Assembly (NCBI GenBank): GCA_964636675.1
Contig: CAZWUO010000102.1
Location: 1 to 12,345 of the forward strand
From: JALUUH01 sp964636675
GTDB lineage: Bacteria; Pseudomonadota; Gammaproteobacteria; S012-40
Length of the DNA stretch: 12,345 nucleotides
Reading direction: 5' to 3'
Notes under the pieces: model-generated
What the model was told of the DNA's origin: nothing
What the model saw: the letters and a program-made list of their open reading frames with translations, nothing else
Databases searched by the model: none
Made by a program: the position numbers and the translations under genes
Shown here: piece by piece, positions 6,235 through 12,345 of the stretch
Position numbering within the stretch: position 1 is the stretch's first letter
How the letters are laid out: the number at the start of each line of letters is the position of its first letter

Positions 6235-8334
6235 TTACGACATTTTCTTTATCAAAGCTTGCGCGATGTTTGCAGGCGCTTCGGCATACTTCATAAATTC
6301 CATCGAATAACTCGCACGCCCTTGAGTTGCGGAACGCAAATCAGTTGCGTATCCAAACATCTCCGATAAAGGCACTTCTGCATTTATCGTCTTGCCAGTC
6401 GGCGTATCTTCCATGCCCAATACAATGCCTCGACGACGACTCAAATCTCCCATCACATCGCCCAAATAATCTTCGGGAGTGACCAGCTCAACACTCATTA
6501 TCGGCTCGAGCAACACCGGATTCGCAGCGGTTGCCCCGGAACGGAGACCCATTGCACCGGCGATTTTAAACGCCATTTCATTCGAGTCAACATCATGATA
6601 GGAGCCATCAAACAACGTAGCTTTAACATCAACAAGAGGGTAGCCAGCCAATACACCATTGCGCATTTGCTCTTGAATCCCTTTATCAACAGCAGCAATA
6701 TATTCTCGCGGCACAACCCCGCCAACCACTTCATTCACAAACGCATATCCTGCGCCCTGCTCAAGCGGCTGCAACCTAAGCCAAACGTGGCCATACTGAC
6801 CTCGACCGCCAGTTTGCCGAATAAACTTACCCTCGGTCTCAACCGTTGTACGAATTGTCTCGCGATAAGCGACCTGAGGCGTACCCACATTACACTCAAC
6901 ATCAAATTCACGCTTCATGCGGTCAACGATAATCTCAAGATGCAACTCGCCCATTCCTGAAATAATGGTCTGCCCGGACTCTTCATCAGTACGCACTCGA
7001 AAAGAGGGATCTTCTTGCGCAAGCTTGCCTAAGGCCACGCCCATCTTTTCTTGGTCCGCGGTCGTCCTGGGTTCAATAGCAACCGCGATAACCGGTTCCG
7101 GAAACTCCATTCTCTCAAGCGTAATTACCTGTGAAATATCACATAAGGTATCGCCGGTGGTAACATCTTTGAGACCAACAATAGCGGCAATGTCACCTGC
7201 ACGAACTTCTTTAATCTCTTCACGACTATTGGCGTGCATCTGCACGATGCGACCAATGCGCTCTTTTTTTCGCTTCACAGGATTTAACACTGCATCTCCG
7301 GCCTTAATAACCCCGGAGTAAACACGAATAAAAGTCAATGTACCCACGAATGGGTCTGTCGCTATTTTAAACGCAAGCGCTGCAAATGGCTCATGGTCAT
7401 CAGCATGACGCTCGGCCTCTGACTCAGCGGCATCGTCAAGCAAGCCTTTAATTGCGGGAACATCCGTTGGTGACGGCATAAAATTTATCACTGCATCAAG
7501 CAATGATTGCACGCCTTTATTCTTAAACGCCGACCCACACAAACAAGGAATCAATTCATTCGCGAGGGTTCTAATGCGAACGGCGGAAATCAAGTCTGTT
7601 ACGGAAAGATCACCTTCTTCAAGGTATTTTTCCATTAATTCTTCATTAGCCTCAGCGGCCGACTCGAGCAATAATTCTCTGCTTTCCTGCGCCTGGCTAA
7701 GCATCTCTTCCGGAATACTTGTTTTTTTGTAAGTCAGACCTCTATCGTCTTCATTCCAATAGATGGCCTTCATTTCAACAAGGTCAACAACTCCTGCAAA
7801 ACCCTCTTCCGCACCAATAGGCAGCTGAATAGGTACCGGGTTTGCTCCTAAACGCTCTTTTAATTGCGCAACTACGCGAAAAAAATCTGCGCCCGTTCGA
7901 TCCATCTTATTAATAAATGCCATCCGAGGAACAGCATACTTATTCGCTTGTCTCCATACTGTCTCTGACTGCGGCTCTACACCACCAACCGCACAAAAGA
8001 CCGCAACAGCCCCATCTAAGATGCGCAGCGAACGCTCGACTTCGATGGTAAAATCCACATGGCCCGGCGTATCAATAATATTGATACGATGCTCAGCAAA
8101 CTGCCGCCCCATGCCAGACCAAAACGCAGTCGTCGCAGCAGAAGTAATCGTAATACCACGCTCCTGCTCCTGTTCCATCCAGTCCATGGTGGCTGTGCCA
8201 TCGTGAACTTCGCCTAGTTTATGCGAAACTCCAGTATAAAAAAGCACTCGCTCGGTGGTAGTCGTCTTGCCAGCATCGATATGAGCCATAATGCCAATAT
8301 TTCGATACCGCTCAATGGGAGTCCTGCCTGCCAC
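6235..8334 (-). CDS. fusA: Translation elongation factor G
   Basis: GTPase that drives translocation and, with RRF, ribosome recycling. From the chosen GTG start the protein is 699 residues (704 in E. coli). It begins MAGRTPIERYRNIGIMAHID, aligning with E. coli [20 protein letters not shown]. The G domain has AHIDAGKTTT (G1, 17-26), QERGITITSAATT (G2/switch I), DTPGHVDFT (G3) and NKMDRTGADF (G4). Domain IV shows GGRGQYGHVW, and the C-terminus has the RRGIVLGMEDT and GYATDLRSATQGRAS blocks. The reading frame is also open three codons further to a TTG at 8343, but that start lacks a ribosome-binding site and would add MVV not seen in the family. An ATG at codon 16 would fall just before the P-loop and is unlikely. 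Confidence 0.96.
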   Translation of the reverse strand: MAGRTPIERYRNIGIMAHIDAGKTTTTERVLFYTGVSHKLGEVHDGTATMDWMEQEQERGITITSAATTAFWSGMGRQFAEHRINIIDTPGHVDFTIEVERSLRILDGAVAVFCAVGGVEPQSETVWRQANKYAVPRMAFINKMDRTGADFFRVVAQLKERLGANPVPIQLPIGAEEGFAGVVDLVEMKAIYWNEDDRGLTYKKTSIPEEMLSQAQESRELLLESAAEANEELMEKYLEEGDLSVTDLISAVRIRTLANELIPCLCGSAFKNKGVQSLLDAVINFMPSPTDVPAIKGLLDDAAESEAERHADDHEPFAALAFKIATDPFVGTLTFIRVYSGVIKAGDAVLNPVKRKKERIGRIVQMHANSREEIKEVRAGDIAAIVGLKDVTTGDTLCDISQVITLERMEFPEPVIAVAIEPRTTADQEKMGVALGKLAQEDPSFRVRTDEESGQTIISGMGELHLEIIVDRMKREFDVECNVGTPQVAYRETIRTTVETEGKFIRQTGGRGQYGHVWLRLQPLEQGAGYAFVNEVVGGVVPREYIAAVDKGIQEQMRNGVLAGYPLVDVKATLFDGSYHDVDSNEMAFKIAGAMGLRSGATAANPVLLEPIMSVELVTPEDYLGDVMGDLSRRRGIVLGMEDTPTGKTINAEVPLSEMFGYATDLRSATQGRASYSMEFMKYAEAPANIAQALIKKMS

Positions 8335-8366
8335 AACTACCAACCCAATAATTGTTAACTACCAAC
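8335..8366 (-). repeat. 10-bp direct repeat at the rpsG-fusA junction
   Basis: GTTGGTAGTT occurs twice on the minus strand, at 8357-8366 (spanning the last Trp codon and TAG stop of rpsG) and at 8335-8344 (immediately before the fusA GTG). The copies are 22 nt apart, and the intervening 12 nt (AACAATTATTGG) are not repeated. The second copy supplies the only GG-containing sequence near the fusA start (GGTAGTT then GTG), so it may act as a weak ribosome-binding site. It may be a small local duplication or chance. Confidence 0.6.
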
Positions 8367-8829
8367 GGTAGTGAGAGAACGCCTTATTAGCTTCTGCCAT
8401 CTTATGTACATCTTCACGCTTCTTAACCGCTGAGCCACGACTTTCGAAAGCATCCAGAATCTCACCGGCTAAGCGTAAACCCATGGATTTTTCGTTTCTT
8501 TTGCGTGACGAATCGGTCAACCAGCGCATCGCCAATGCAACCCCTCGATCAGATCGAACCTCTACCGGAACCTGATAAGTGGCACCACCGACTCGTCGAC
8601 TCTTAACTTCGACAGCCGGCCGGATATTTTCCAGCGCCTTTTCAAACACTTCTATGGCATCTTTCTTCGATTTTTCAGCAACTTGGTCTAAAGCCCCATA
8701 CACAATTTTTTCCGCAGTAGACTTCTTGCCGCTTTTCATTACCATATTAATGAAGCGAGTCAGCCGCTGACTTCCAAACTTAGGATCCGGCAATACCGCT
8801 CTTTTTGCTACAACTCTTCTTCTTGGCAT
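8359..8829 (-). CDS. rpsG: 30S ribosomal protein S7
   Basis: Primary binder of the 16S rRNA 3' major domain that nucleates assembly of the 30S head and contacts E-site tRNA; in E. coli it represses the str operon at the rpsL-rpsG junction. The 156 residues are the common bacterial length (E. coli K-12 has a longer variant). Family blocks are PRRRVVAKRAVLPDPKFGS at the start, RFINMVMKSGKKSTAEKIVY, NIRPAVEVKSRRVGGATYQV (about 69-88) and MRWLTDSSRKR, ending in NKAFSHYRW. The ribosome-binding site is poor (AAAG, or GAG at 10 nt), which fits coupling to rpsL as known in E. coli. The gap to rpsL is 45 AT-rich nucleotides. Confidence 0.98.
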   Translation of the reverse strand: MPRRRVVAKRAVLPDPKFGSQRLTRFINMVMKSGKKSTAEKIVYGALDQVAEKSKKDAIEVFEKALENIRPAVEVKSRRVGGATYQVPVEVRSDRGVALAMRWLTDSSRKRNEKSMGLRLAGEILDAFESRGSAVKKREDVHKMAEANKAFSHYRW

Positions 8830-8874
8830 TCTTTAGTACTCGAATTTAAGTAAATACACTAATATTTCAATCGT

Positions 8875-9246
8875 TTATTTAGGCCGTTTTGCTCCATACT
8901 TGGAACGACCTTGACGACGCTCACCCACACCTGAGGCATCTAAAGTGCCACGCACTGTGTGGTACCGAACACCCGGTAAATCCTTTACACGGCCACCGCG
9001 AATCAGCACAACCGAATGCTCTTGCAGGTTATGACCTTCTCCGCCAATATAGGACGTCACTTCCGAACCATTTGTCAGTCGAACACGGGCTACTTTACGC
9101 AGTGCCGAGTTTGGTTTTTTAGGCGTGGTTGTATACACGCGAGTACAAACTCCACGACGCTGAGGACATGCCTCTAATGCTGGCACATTACTTTTCACGA
9201 TTTGCTTCTTTCGTGGCTTACGTACTAATTGATTAATTGTTGCCAT
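8875..9246 (-). CDS. rpsL: 30S ribosomal protein S12
   Basis: Decoding-centre protein of the 30S subunit that sets translational accuracy and is the target of streptomycin-resistance mutations. The product is 123 residues (124 in E. coli), starting MATINQLVRKPRKK. The TTTPKKPNSALRKV loop has Lys43 (Lys42 without Met), and VKDLPGVRYHTVRG has the second resistance-associated Lys and the Asp that RimO methylthiolates in E. coli. Both lysines are the wild-type sensitive residues. GGAG (9252-9255) lies 5 nt before the chosen ATG. The frame stays open upstream, with an ATG at 9295-9297, but that would add 17 residues with no family counterpart. It is the first gene after the promoter at 9319-9347. 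Confidence 0.98.
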   Translation of the reverse strand: MATINQLVRKPRKKQIVKSNVPALEACPQRRGVCTRVYTTTPKKPNSALRKVARVRLTNGSEVTSYIGGEGHNLQEHSVVLIRGGRVKDLPGVRYHTVRGTLDASGVGERRQGRSKYGAKRPK

Positions 9247-9269
9247 TACTGCTCCAAACGCAATAGTCG

Positions 9270-9297
9270 ATGCCGAGCTAAAACCGTCGCTCGACAT
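9270..9297 (-). promoter_or_regulatory. Hairpin in the rpsL mRNA leader
   Basis: In the predicted rpsL leader, AUGUCGAGC pairs with GCUCGGCAU (nine pairs including one U-G wobble) around the 10-nt loop GACGGUUUUA. No U run follows, so it is not an intrinsic terminator. The 5' arm includes the in-frame upstream AUG at 9295-9297 and would hide it, while the GGAG ribosome-binding site of rpsL (9252-9255) lies outside the stem. It may stabilise the mRNA or be a protein target; no known motif was recognised. Confidence 0.5.
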
Positions 9298-9318
9298 GCG
9301 CGAATCCAAGGACGCGCA

Positions 9319-9347
9319 ATTGTATTTATATGACCTTGTAGTGTCAA
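9319..9347 (-). promoter_or_regulatory. Sigma-70 promoter for the rpsL (str-S10) transcription unit
   Basis: On the minus strand, TTGACA (9342-9347, a full match to the -35 consensus) is followed by exactly 17 nt and then TACAAT (9319-9324, 5 of 6 at -10). Transcription would start near 9311-9313, leaving an rpsL leader of about 65 nt. The bases after the -10 element (TGCGCGT) form a GC-rich discriminator, a feature of stringently controlled ribosomal promoters; that regulation is inferred. It is the only near-consensus promoter seen in the window and could serve the whole chain from rpsL to rpsQ. Confidence 0.85.
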
Positions 9348-9420
9348 GTAGAAAAGGCTAATTCATCCATATCCTTTTGTGCTACCAAATATAGATACAG
9401 TGACAACAAGCCATTAGGAA

Positions 9421-9452
9421 GCAAAATGCCCACAAAAACGTGGGCATTTGCA
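9421..9452 (-). terminator. Rho-independent terminator-like hairpin after rpoC
   Basis: The perfect inverted repeat AAATGCCCAC / GTGGGCATTT (arms 9424-9433 and 9440-9449) encloses a 6-nt loop. Read on the minus strand, the GC-rich upper stem is followed by TTTTGCTT, a short interrupted U tract. On the plus strand there is no T run after the stem, so the hairpin is oriented to end rpoC transcription. It lies 28-59 nt downstream of the rpoC stop and upstream of the rpsL promoter. The U tract is modest, so termination may be partial. Confidence 0.75.
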
Positions 9453-9479
9453 ACTCGACGATAAACTACAGCATCAATG

Positions 9480-12345
9480 CTAGGCGGATTGCTCCTTTGG
9501 AGCCGCATCATCAGATGCATCGGCCTCAACCGCCGGTGGCGCAACATCAAGACCTAGACGCAATCTTTTATTCCGCAAACGATCTGCATGAAATGCCAAG
9601 CCCGTACCCGCCGGAATTAATCTTCCCACGATGACATTTTCTTTCAAGCCACGTAAATCATCTATTTTACCATTCACCGCCGCATCCGTAAGAACCCGCG
9701 TTGTCTCCTGGAATGACGCTGCCGAAATAAATGACTCCGTGGCCAACGAGGCCTTAGTAATTCCAAGCAACAACTCATTAAATGTCGCAGGAATCTTCCC
9801 GGCTGCAATCGCTTTGTCGTTTTCATCAAGAAAACGCGAACGTTCAATCTGCTCACCCTTTAAGAAACGAGTCTCTCCAGGATCGCTAACCTCTATCTTA
9901 CGTAACATTTGTCGAATAATAACTTCAATATGTTTGTCGTTGATCTTAACCCCTTGCAGGCGATAAACATCTTGGACTTCGTTTACGACGTATCGAGCAA
10001 GCTCACTCACCCCACTTAAGCGCAAAATATCATGCGGCGTCGGTGAGCCATCACAGATGACCTCACCTTTATCGACATGCTCACCTTCAAATACATTGAT
10101 ATGCCTCCATTTAGGAATCAGTGTTTCATACACATCTCCCTCTTGAGGCGTAATCACTAGGCGCTGCTTGTCTTTCGTTTCTTTGCCAAAACTGATAATT
10201 CCTGTGATTTCTGCCATAATGGCGGGTTCTTTTGGTTTGCGTGCTTCAAATAGATCTGCAACCCGCGGTAAACCACCCGTGATATCTCTGGTTTTAGACG
10301 ACTCTTGGGGAATACGCGCGACCACATCGCCCACGCCTACCGCCGCACCATCGGTCAAATTGATAATCGCTCCACCCGGCAAATAATACATCGCCGGTAT
10401 ATCCGTCCCCGGTAACAACAAATTTTCACCGCTCTCAGTTAGCAGCTTAACCATTGGACGTAAATCTTTAGCCGTCACTCCGCGCTGTTTTGGATCAATA
10501 ATAACGATACTTGTCAGACCCGTTATATTGTCGGCCTGGCGATCAACAGTGACCCCTTCGACAAAATCTTGGAATTTAATAACCCCTTCGACTTCAGTAA
10601 CAACGGGATGAGTATGCGGATCCCAGTTTGCGATAATTTCGCCAGCCTCGACCGGTGAACCATCAGGTTTGGTCAATATAGCCCCATAAGGAACTTTATA
10701 GCGCTCGCGCTCACGTCCAAAGTCATCGACTATACCAATCTCGCCAGATCTCGAAACAGCAACCAGATACCCTTCTACATGCTCAACAAACTTAAGATTA
10801 TGTAATCGCATGGAACCTTTAGATTTAACCTCGACGCTATTAACGGCCGCTGACCTAGACGCCGCTCCGCCAATATGAAAGGTACGCATCGTCAACTGGG
10901 TTCCCGGCTCACCAATAGATTGCGCGGCAACAACGCCAACCGCTTCCCCATTATTTACCACATGCCCACGTGCGAGATCGCGACCGTAACAAGTGGAACA
11001 TATTCCATAACGGGTCTCGCAGGTAATCGGTGATCTAACCCATATTTGATCAATACTGGCATCTTCGAGAACATCTACCCACTTTTCATCGAGTAAAGTC
11101 CCCGCCGAAGCAACCACCGAATCCGTCCCAGGCCGAGATACATCTCTCACCACAACTCGCCCTAATACTCTTTCACGCAAGGGTTCTACAACGTCACCAC
11201 CTTCAATAAGCGGCTCCATCAGCATGCCATTAACCGTACCACAATCGACTTCGGTTACCACTAAGTCTTGTGCCACATCGACTAATCGTCGTGTCAAATA
11301 ACCCGAGTTTGCAGTCTTTAATGCCGTATCAGCAAGACCTTTGCGCGCTCCGTGTGTCGAATTAAAGTATTGCGACACATCCAAACCTTCGCGAAAATTT
11401 GCAGTGATAGGCGTTTCGATAATCGAACCATCGGGTTTAGCCATCAAGCCACGCATTCCGGCCAACTGTCTTATCTGGGCGGTACTACCTCGAGCACCCG
11501 AATCAGCCATCATGAACACTGAATTAAACGATGCCTGCTTAACTGTCTCGCCCGTTGCGGTCTTCACGTTTTCAGCACCCAAGGTATCCATCATCGCCGT
11601 AGCTACTTGGTCATTAGTCCGCGACCAAATATCGACAACCTTGTTATAGCGCTCACCATTGGTTAACAGACCCGAAGTAAATTGGTTCTCTATCTCACGA
11701 ACTTCATTCTTAGCTTTATCCAGAATGGATGATTTGACCTCTGGGATAACCATATCGTCAACCCCAAAAGACACACCGGAAATTGTCGCATAATGAAAAC
11801 CGGTATACATTAATTTATCAGCGAGCAAGACGGTGGCTTTAAGACCTAGACGACGGTAACAATCATTAATCAAGGATGAAATTGCTTTTTTTGTTAGATC
11901 ACGATTAACCATCTCAAAAGGAAGCTCAGGCGGCGTAATCTCATTGACTAAAGCACGCCCAACCGTCGTATCGGTTAATGTTTTGAGTTCTTTTTTCTGT
12001 CCGTTTTCATCTGTTTCGATACTGCTAATTCGAACTTTAATTTTTGCGTGTAACGCAACAACTTCGTTTTCAAACGCACGATGAACCTCATGTGTATTCG
12101 CGAAAACCATACCTTCGCCTTTCACATTGACTTTCTCTCGCGTCGCGTAGTACAAACCGAGCACGACGTCTTGTGAAGGCACAATAATGGGCTCTCCATT
12201 TGCAGGAGACAATACATTATTTGTCGACATCATCAACGAGCGTGCTTCCAGCTGAGCTTCAATGGAAAGCGGAATATGTACCGCCATTTGGTCACCATCA
12301 AAATCGGCGTTATATGCCGCGCAAACCAAAGGATGCAATTGAATG
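9480..12345 (-). CDS. rpoC: DNA-directed RNA polymerase beta' subunit (partial, N-terminus off the window)
   Basis: Largest catalytic subunit of RNA polymerase. The last 954 residues are present; by comparison with E. coli (1407) roughly the first 445 lie beyond the right edge, including the first zinc-binding domain and clamp. The fragment opens IQLHPLVCAAYNADFDGDQM, whose three Asp codons at 12291-12305 hold the catalytic magnesium ions. Then come the bridge helix (GARGSTAQIRQLAGMRGLM, about 11443-11505), the trigger loop region (STHGARKGLADTALKTANSG) and the second zinc site: Cys in DCGTVNG (11241-11243) and three Cys in CETRYGICSTC (10989-11021). The SIGEPGTQLTMRTFHIGG and GLPRVADLFEARKPKEPA blocks are also intact. 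The C-terminal tail PAVEADASDDAAPKEQSA is acidic and variable. A terminator-like hairpin begins 28 nt after its stop. Confidence 0.98.
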   Translation of the reverse strand, partial: IQLHPLVCAAYNADFDGDQMAVHIPLSIEAQLEARSLMMSTNNVLSPANGEPIIVPSQDVVLGLYYATREKVNVKGEGMVFANTHEVHRAFENEVVALHAKIKVRISSIETDENGQKKELKTLTDTTVGRALVNEITPPELPFEMVNRDLTKKAISSLINDCYRRLGLKATVLLADKLMYTGFHYATISGVSFGVDDMVIPEVKSSILDKAKNEVREIENQFTSGLLTNGERYNKVVDIWSRTNDQVATAMMDTLGAENVKTATGETVKQASFNSVFMMADSGARGSTAQIRQLAGMRGLMAKPDGSIIETPITANFREGLDVSQYFNSTHGARKGLADTALKTANSGYLTRRLVDVAQDLVVTEVDCGTVNGMLMEPLIEGGDVVEPLRERVLGRVVVRDVSRPGTDSVVASAGTLLDEKWVDVLEDASIDQIWVRSPITCETRYGICSTCYGRDLARGHVVNNGEAVGVVAAQSIGEPGTQLTMRTFHIGGAASRSAAVNSVEVKSKGSMRLHNLKFVEHVEGYLVAVSRSGEIGIVDDFGRERERYKVPYGAILTKPDGSPVEAGEIIANWDPHTHPVVTEVEGVIKFQDFVEGVTVDRQADNITGLTSIVIIDPKQRGVTAKDLRPMVKLLTESGENLLLPGTDIPAMYYLPGGAIINLTDGAAVGVGDVVARIPQESSKTRDITGGLPRVADLFEARKPKEPAIMAEITGIISFGKETKDKQRLVITPQEGDVYETLIPKWRHINVFEGEHVDKGEVICDGSPTPHDILRLSGVSELARYVVNEVQDVYRLQGVKINDKHIEVIIRQMLRKIEVSDPGETRFLKGEQIERSRFLDENDKAIAAGKIPATFNELLLGITKASLATESFISAASFQETTRVLTDAAVNGKIDDLRGLKENVIVGRLIPAGTGLAFHADRLRNKRLRLGLDVAPPAVEADASDDAAPKEQSA

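Noticed and set aside
9344..9550. 68-codon minus-strand frame overlapping the end of rpoC and ending in MDELAFST just at the -35 box
   Set aside because: Most of it is out-of-frame rpoC plus the terminator. The terminal 8-codon stretch lies upstream of the promoter and has no proper spacing from its AAAGGA; no evidence for translation.
1..12345. A novel defence, mobile or biosynthetic system
   Set aside because: Every coding stretch is a recognised core gene and the only gap above 100 nt is accounted for by regulatory elements. No room remains for an unknown system.

Overview
This window is the core of a bacterial transcription/translation supercluster. Every supported gene lies on the minus strand. 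In transcription order (right to left) they are rpoC (5' end missing), rpsL, rpsG, fusA, tuf, rpsJ, rplC, rplD, rplW, rplB, rpsS, rplV, rpsC, rplP, rpmC and rpsQ (3' end missing). The proteins resemble Escherichia coli homologues closely along their whole length, and the gene order is that of the bacterial str and S10 clusters. This points to a gammaproteobacterium of moderate GC content. The direct junction of rpoC, str and S10 recalls Legionella/Coxiella-type gammaproteobacteria rather than enterics, but the genus cannot be settled from these genes.

Layout. At 9480-12345 is the C-terminal two thirds of RNA polymerase beta', starting just before the catalytic NADFDGD motif. At 9247-9479 is the only sizeable intergenic region. 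It holds a terminator-like hairpin after rpoC, a near-consensus sigma-70 promoter (TTGACA, 17 bp, TACAAT) with a GC-rich discriminator, and a structured rpsL leader. At 4991-9246 is the str group (S12, S7, EF-G, EF-Tu). At 1-4982 is the S10 group (S10, L3, L4, L23, L2, S19, L22, S3, L16, L29, S17).

How it works together. rpoC makes the catalytic RNA polymerase subunit. The remaining genes supply small- and large-subunit ribosomal proteins and the two GTPases that deliver aminoacyl-tRNA and move the ribosome. S10 is also the antitermination factor NusE. Genes are packed with gaps from -4 to about 90 nt, and two ATGA overlaps suggest translational coupling. The str and S10 groups are fused: only 8 nt separate the tuf stop from the rpsJ start, so the E. 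coli-type S10 leader and promoter cannot be there.

No mobile element, tRNA, CRISPR array, foreign gene or unknown gene was found. The window is ordinary in gene content. The points of interest are regulatory: the rpoC-rpsL boundary, the str-S10 fusion, the rpsL leader hairpin, the GTG starts of both elongation factors, and a short direct repeat between rpsG and fusA.
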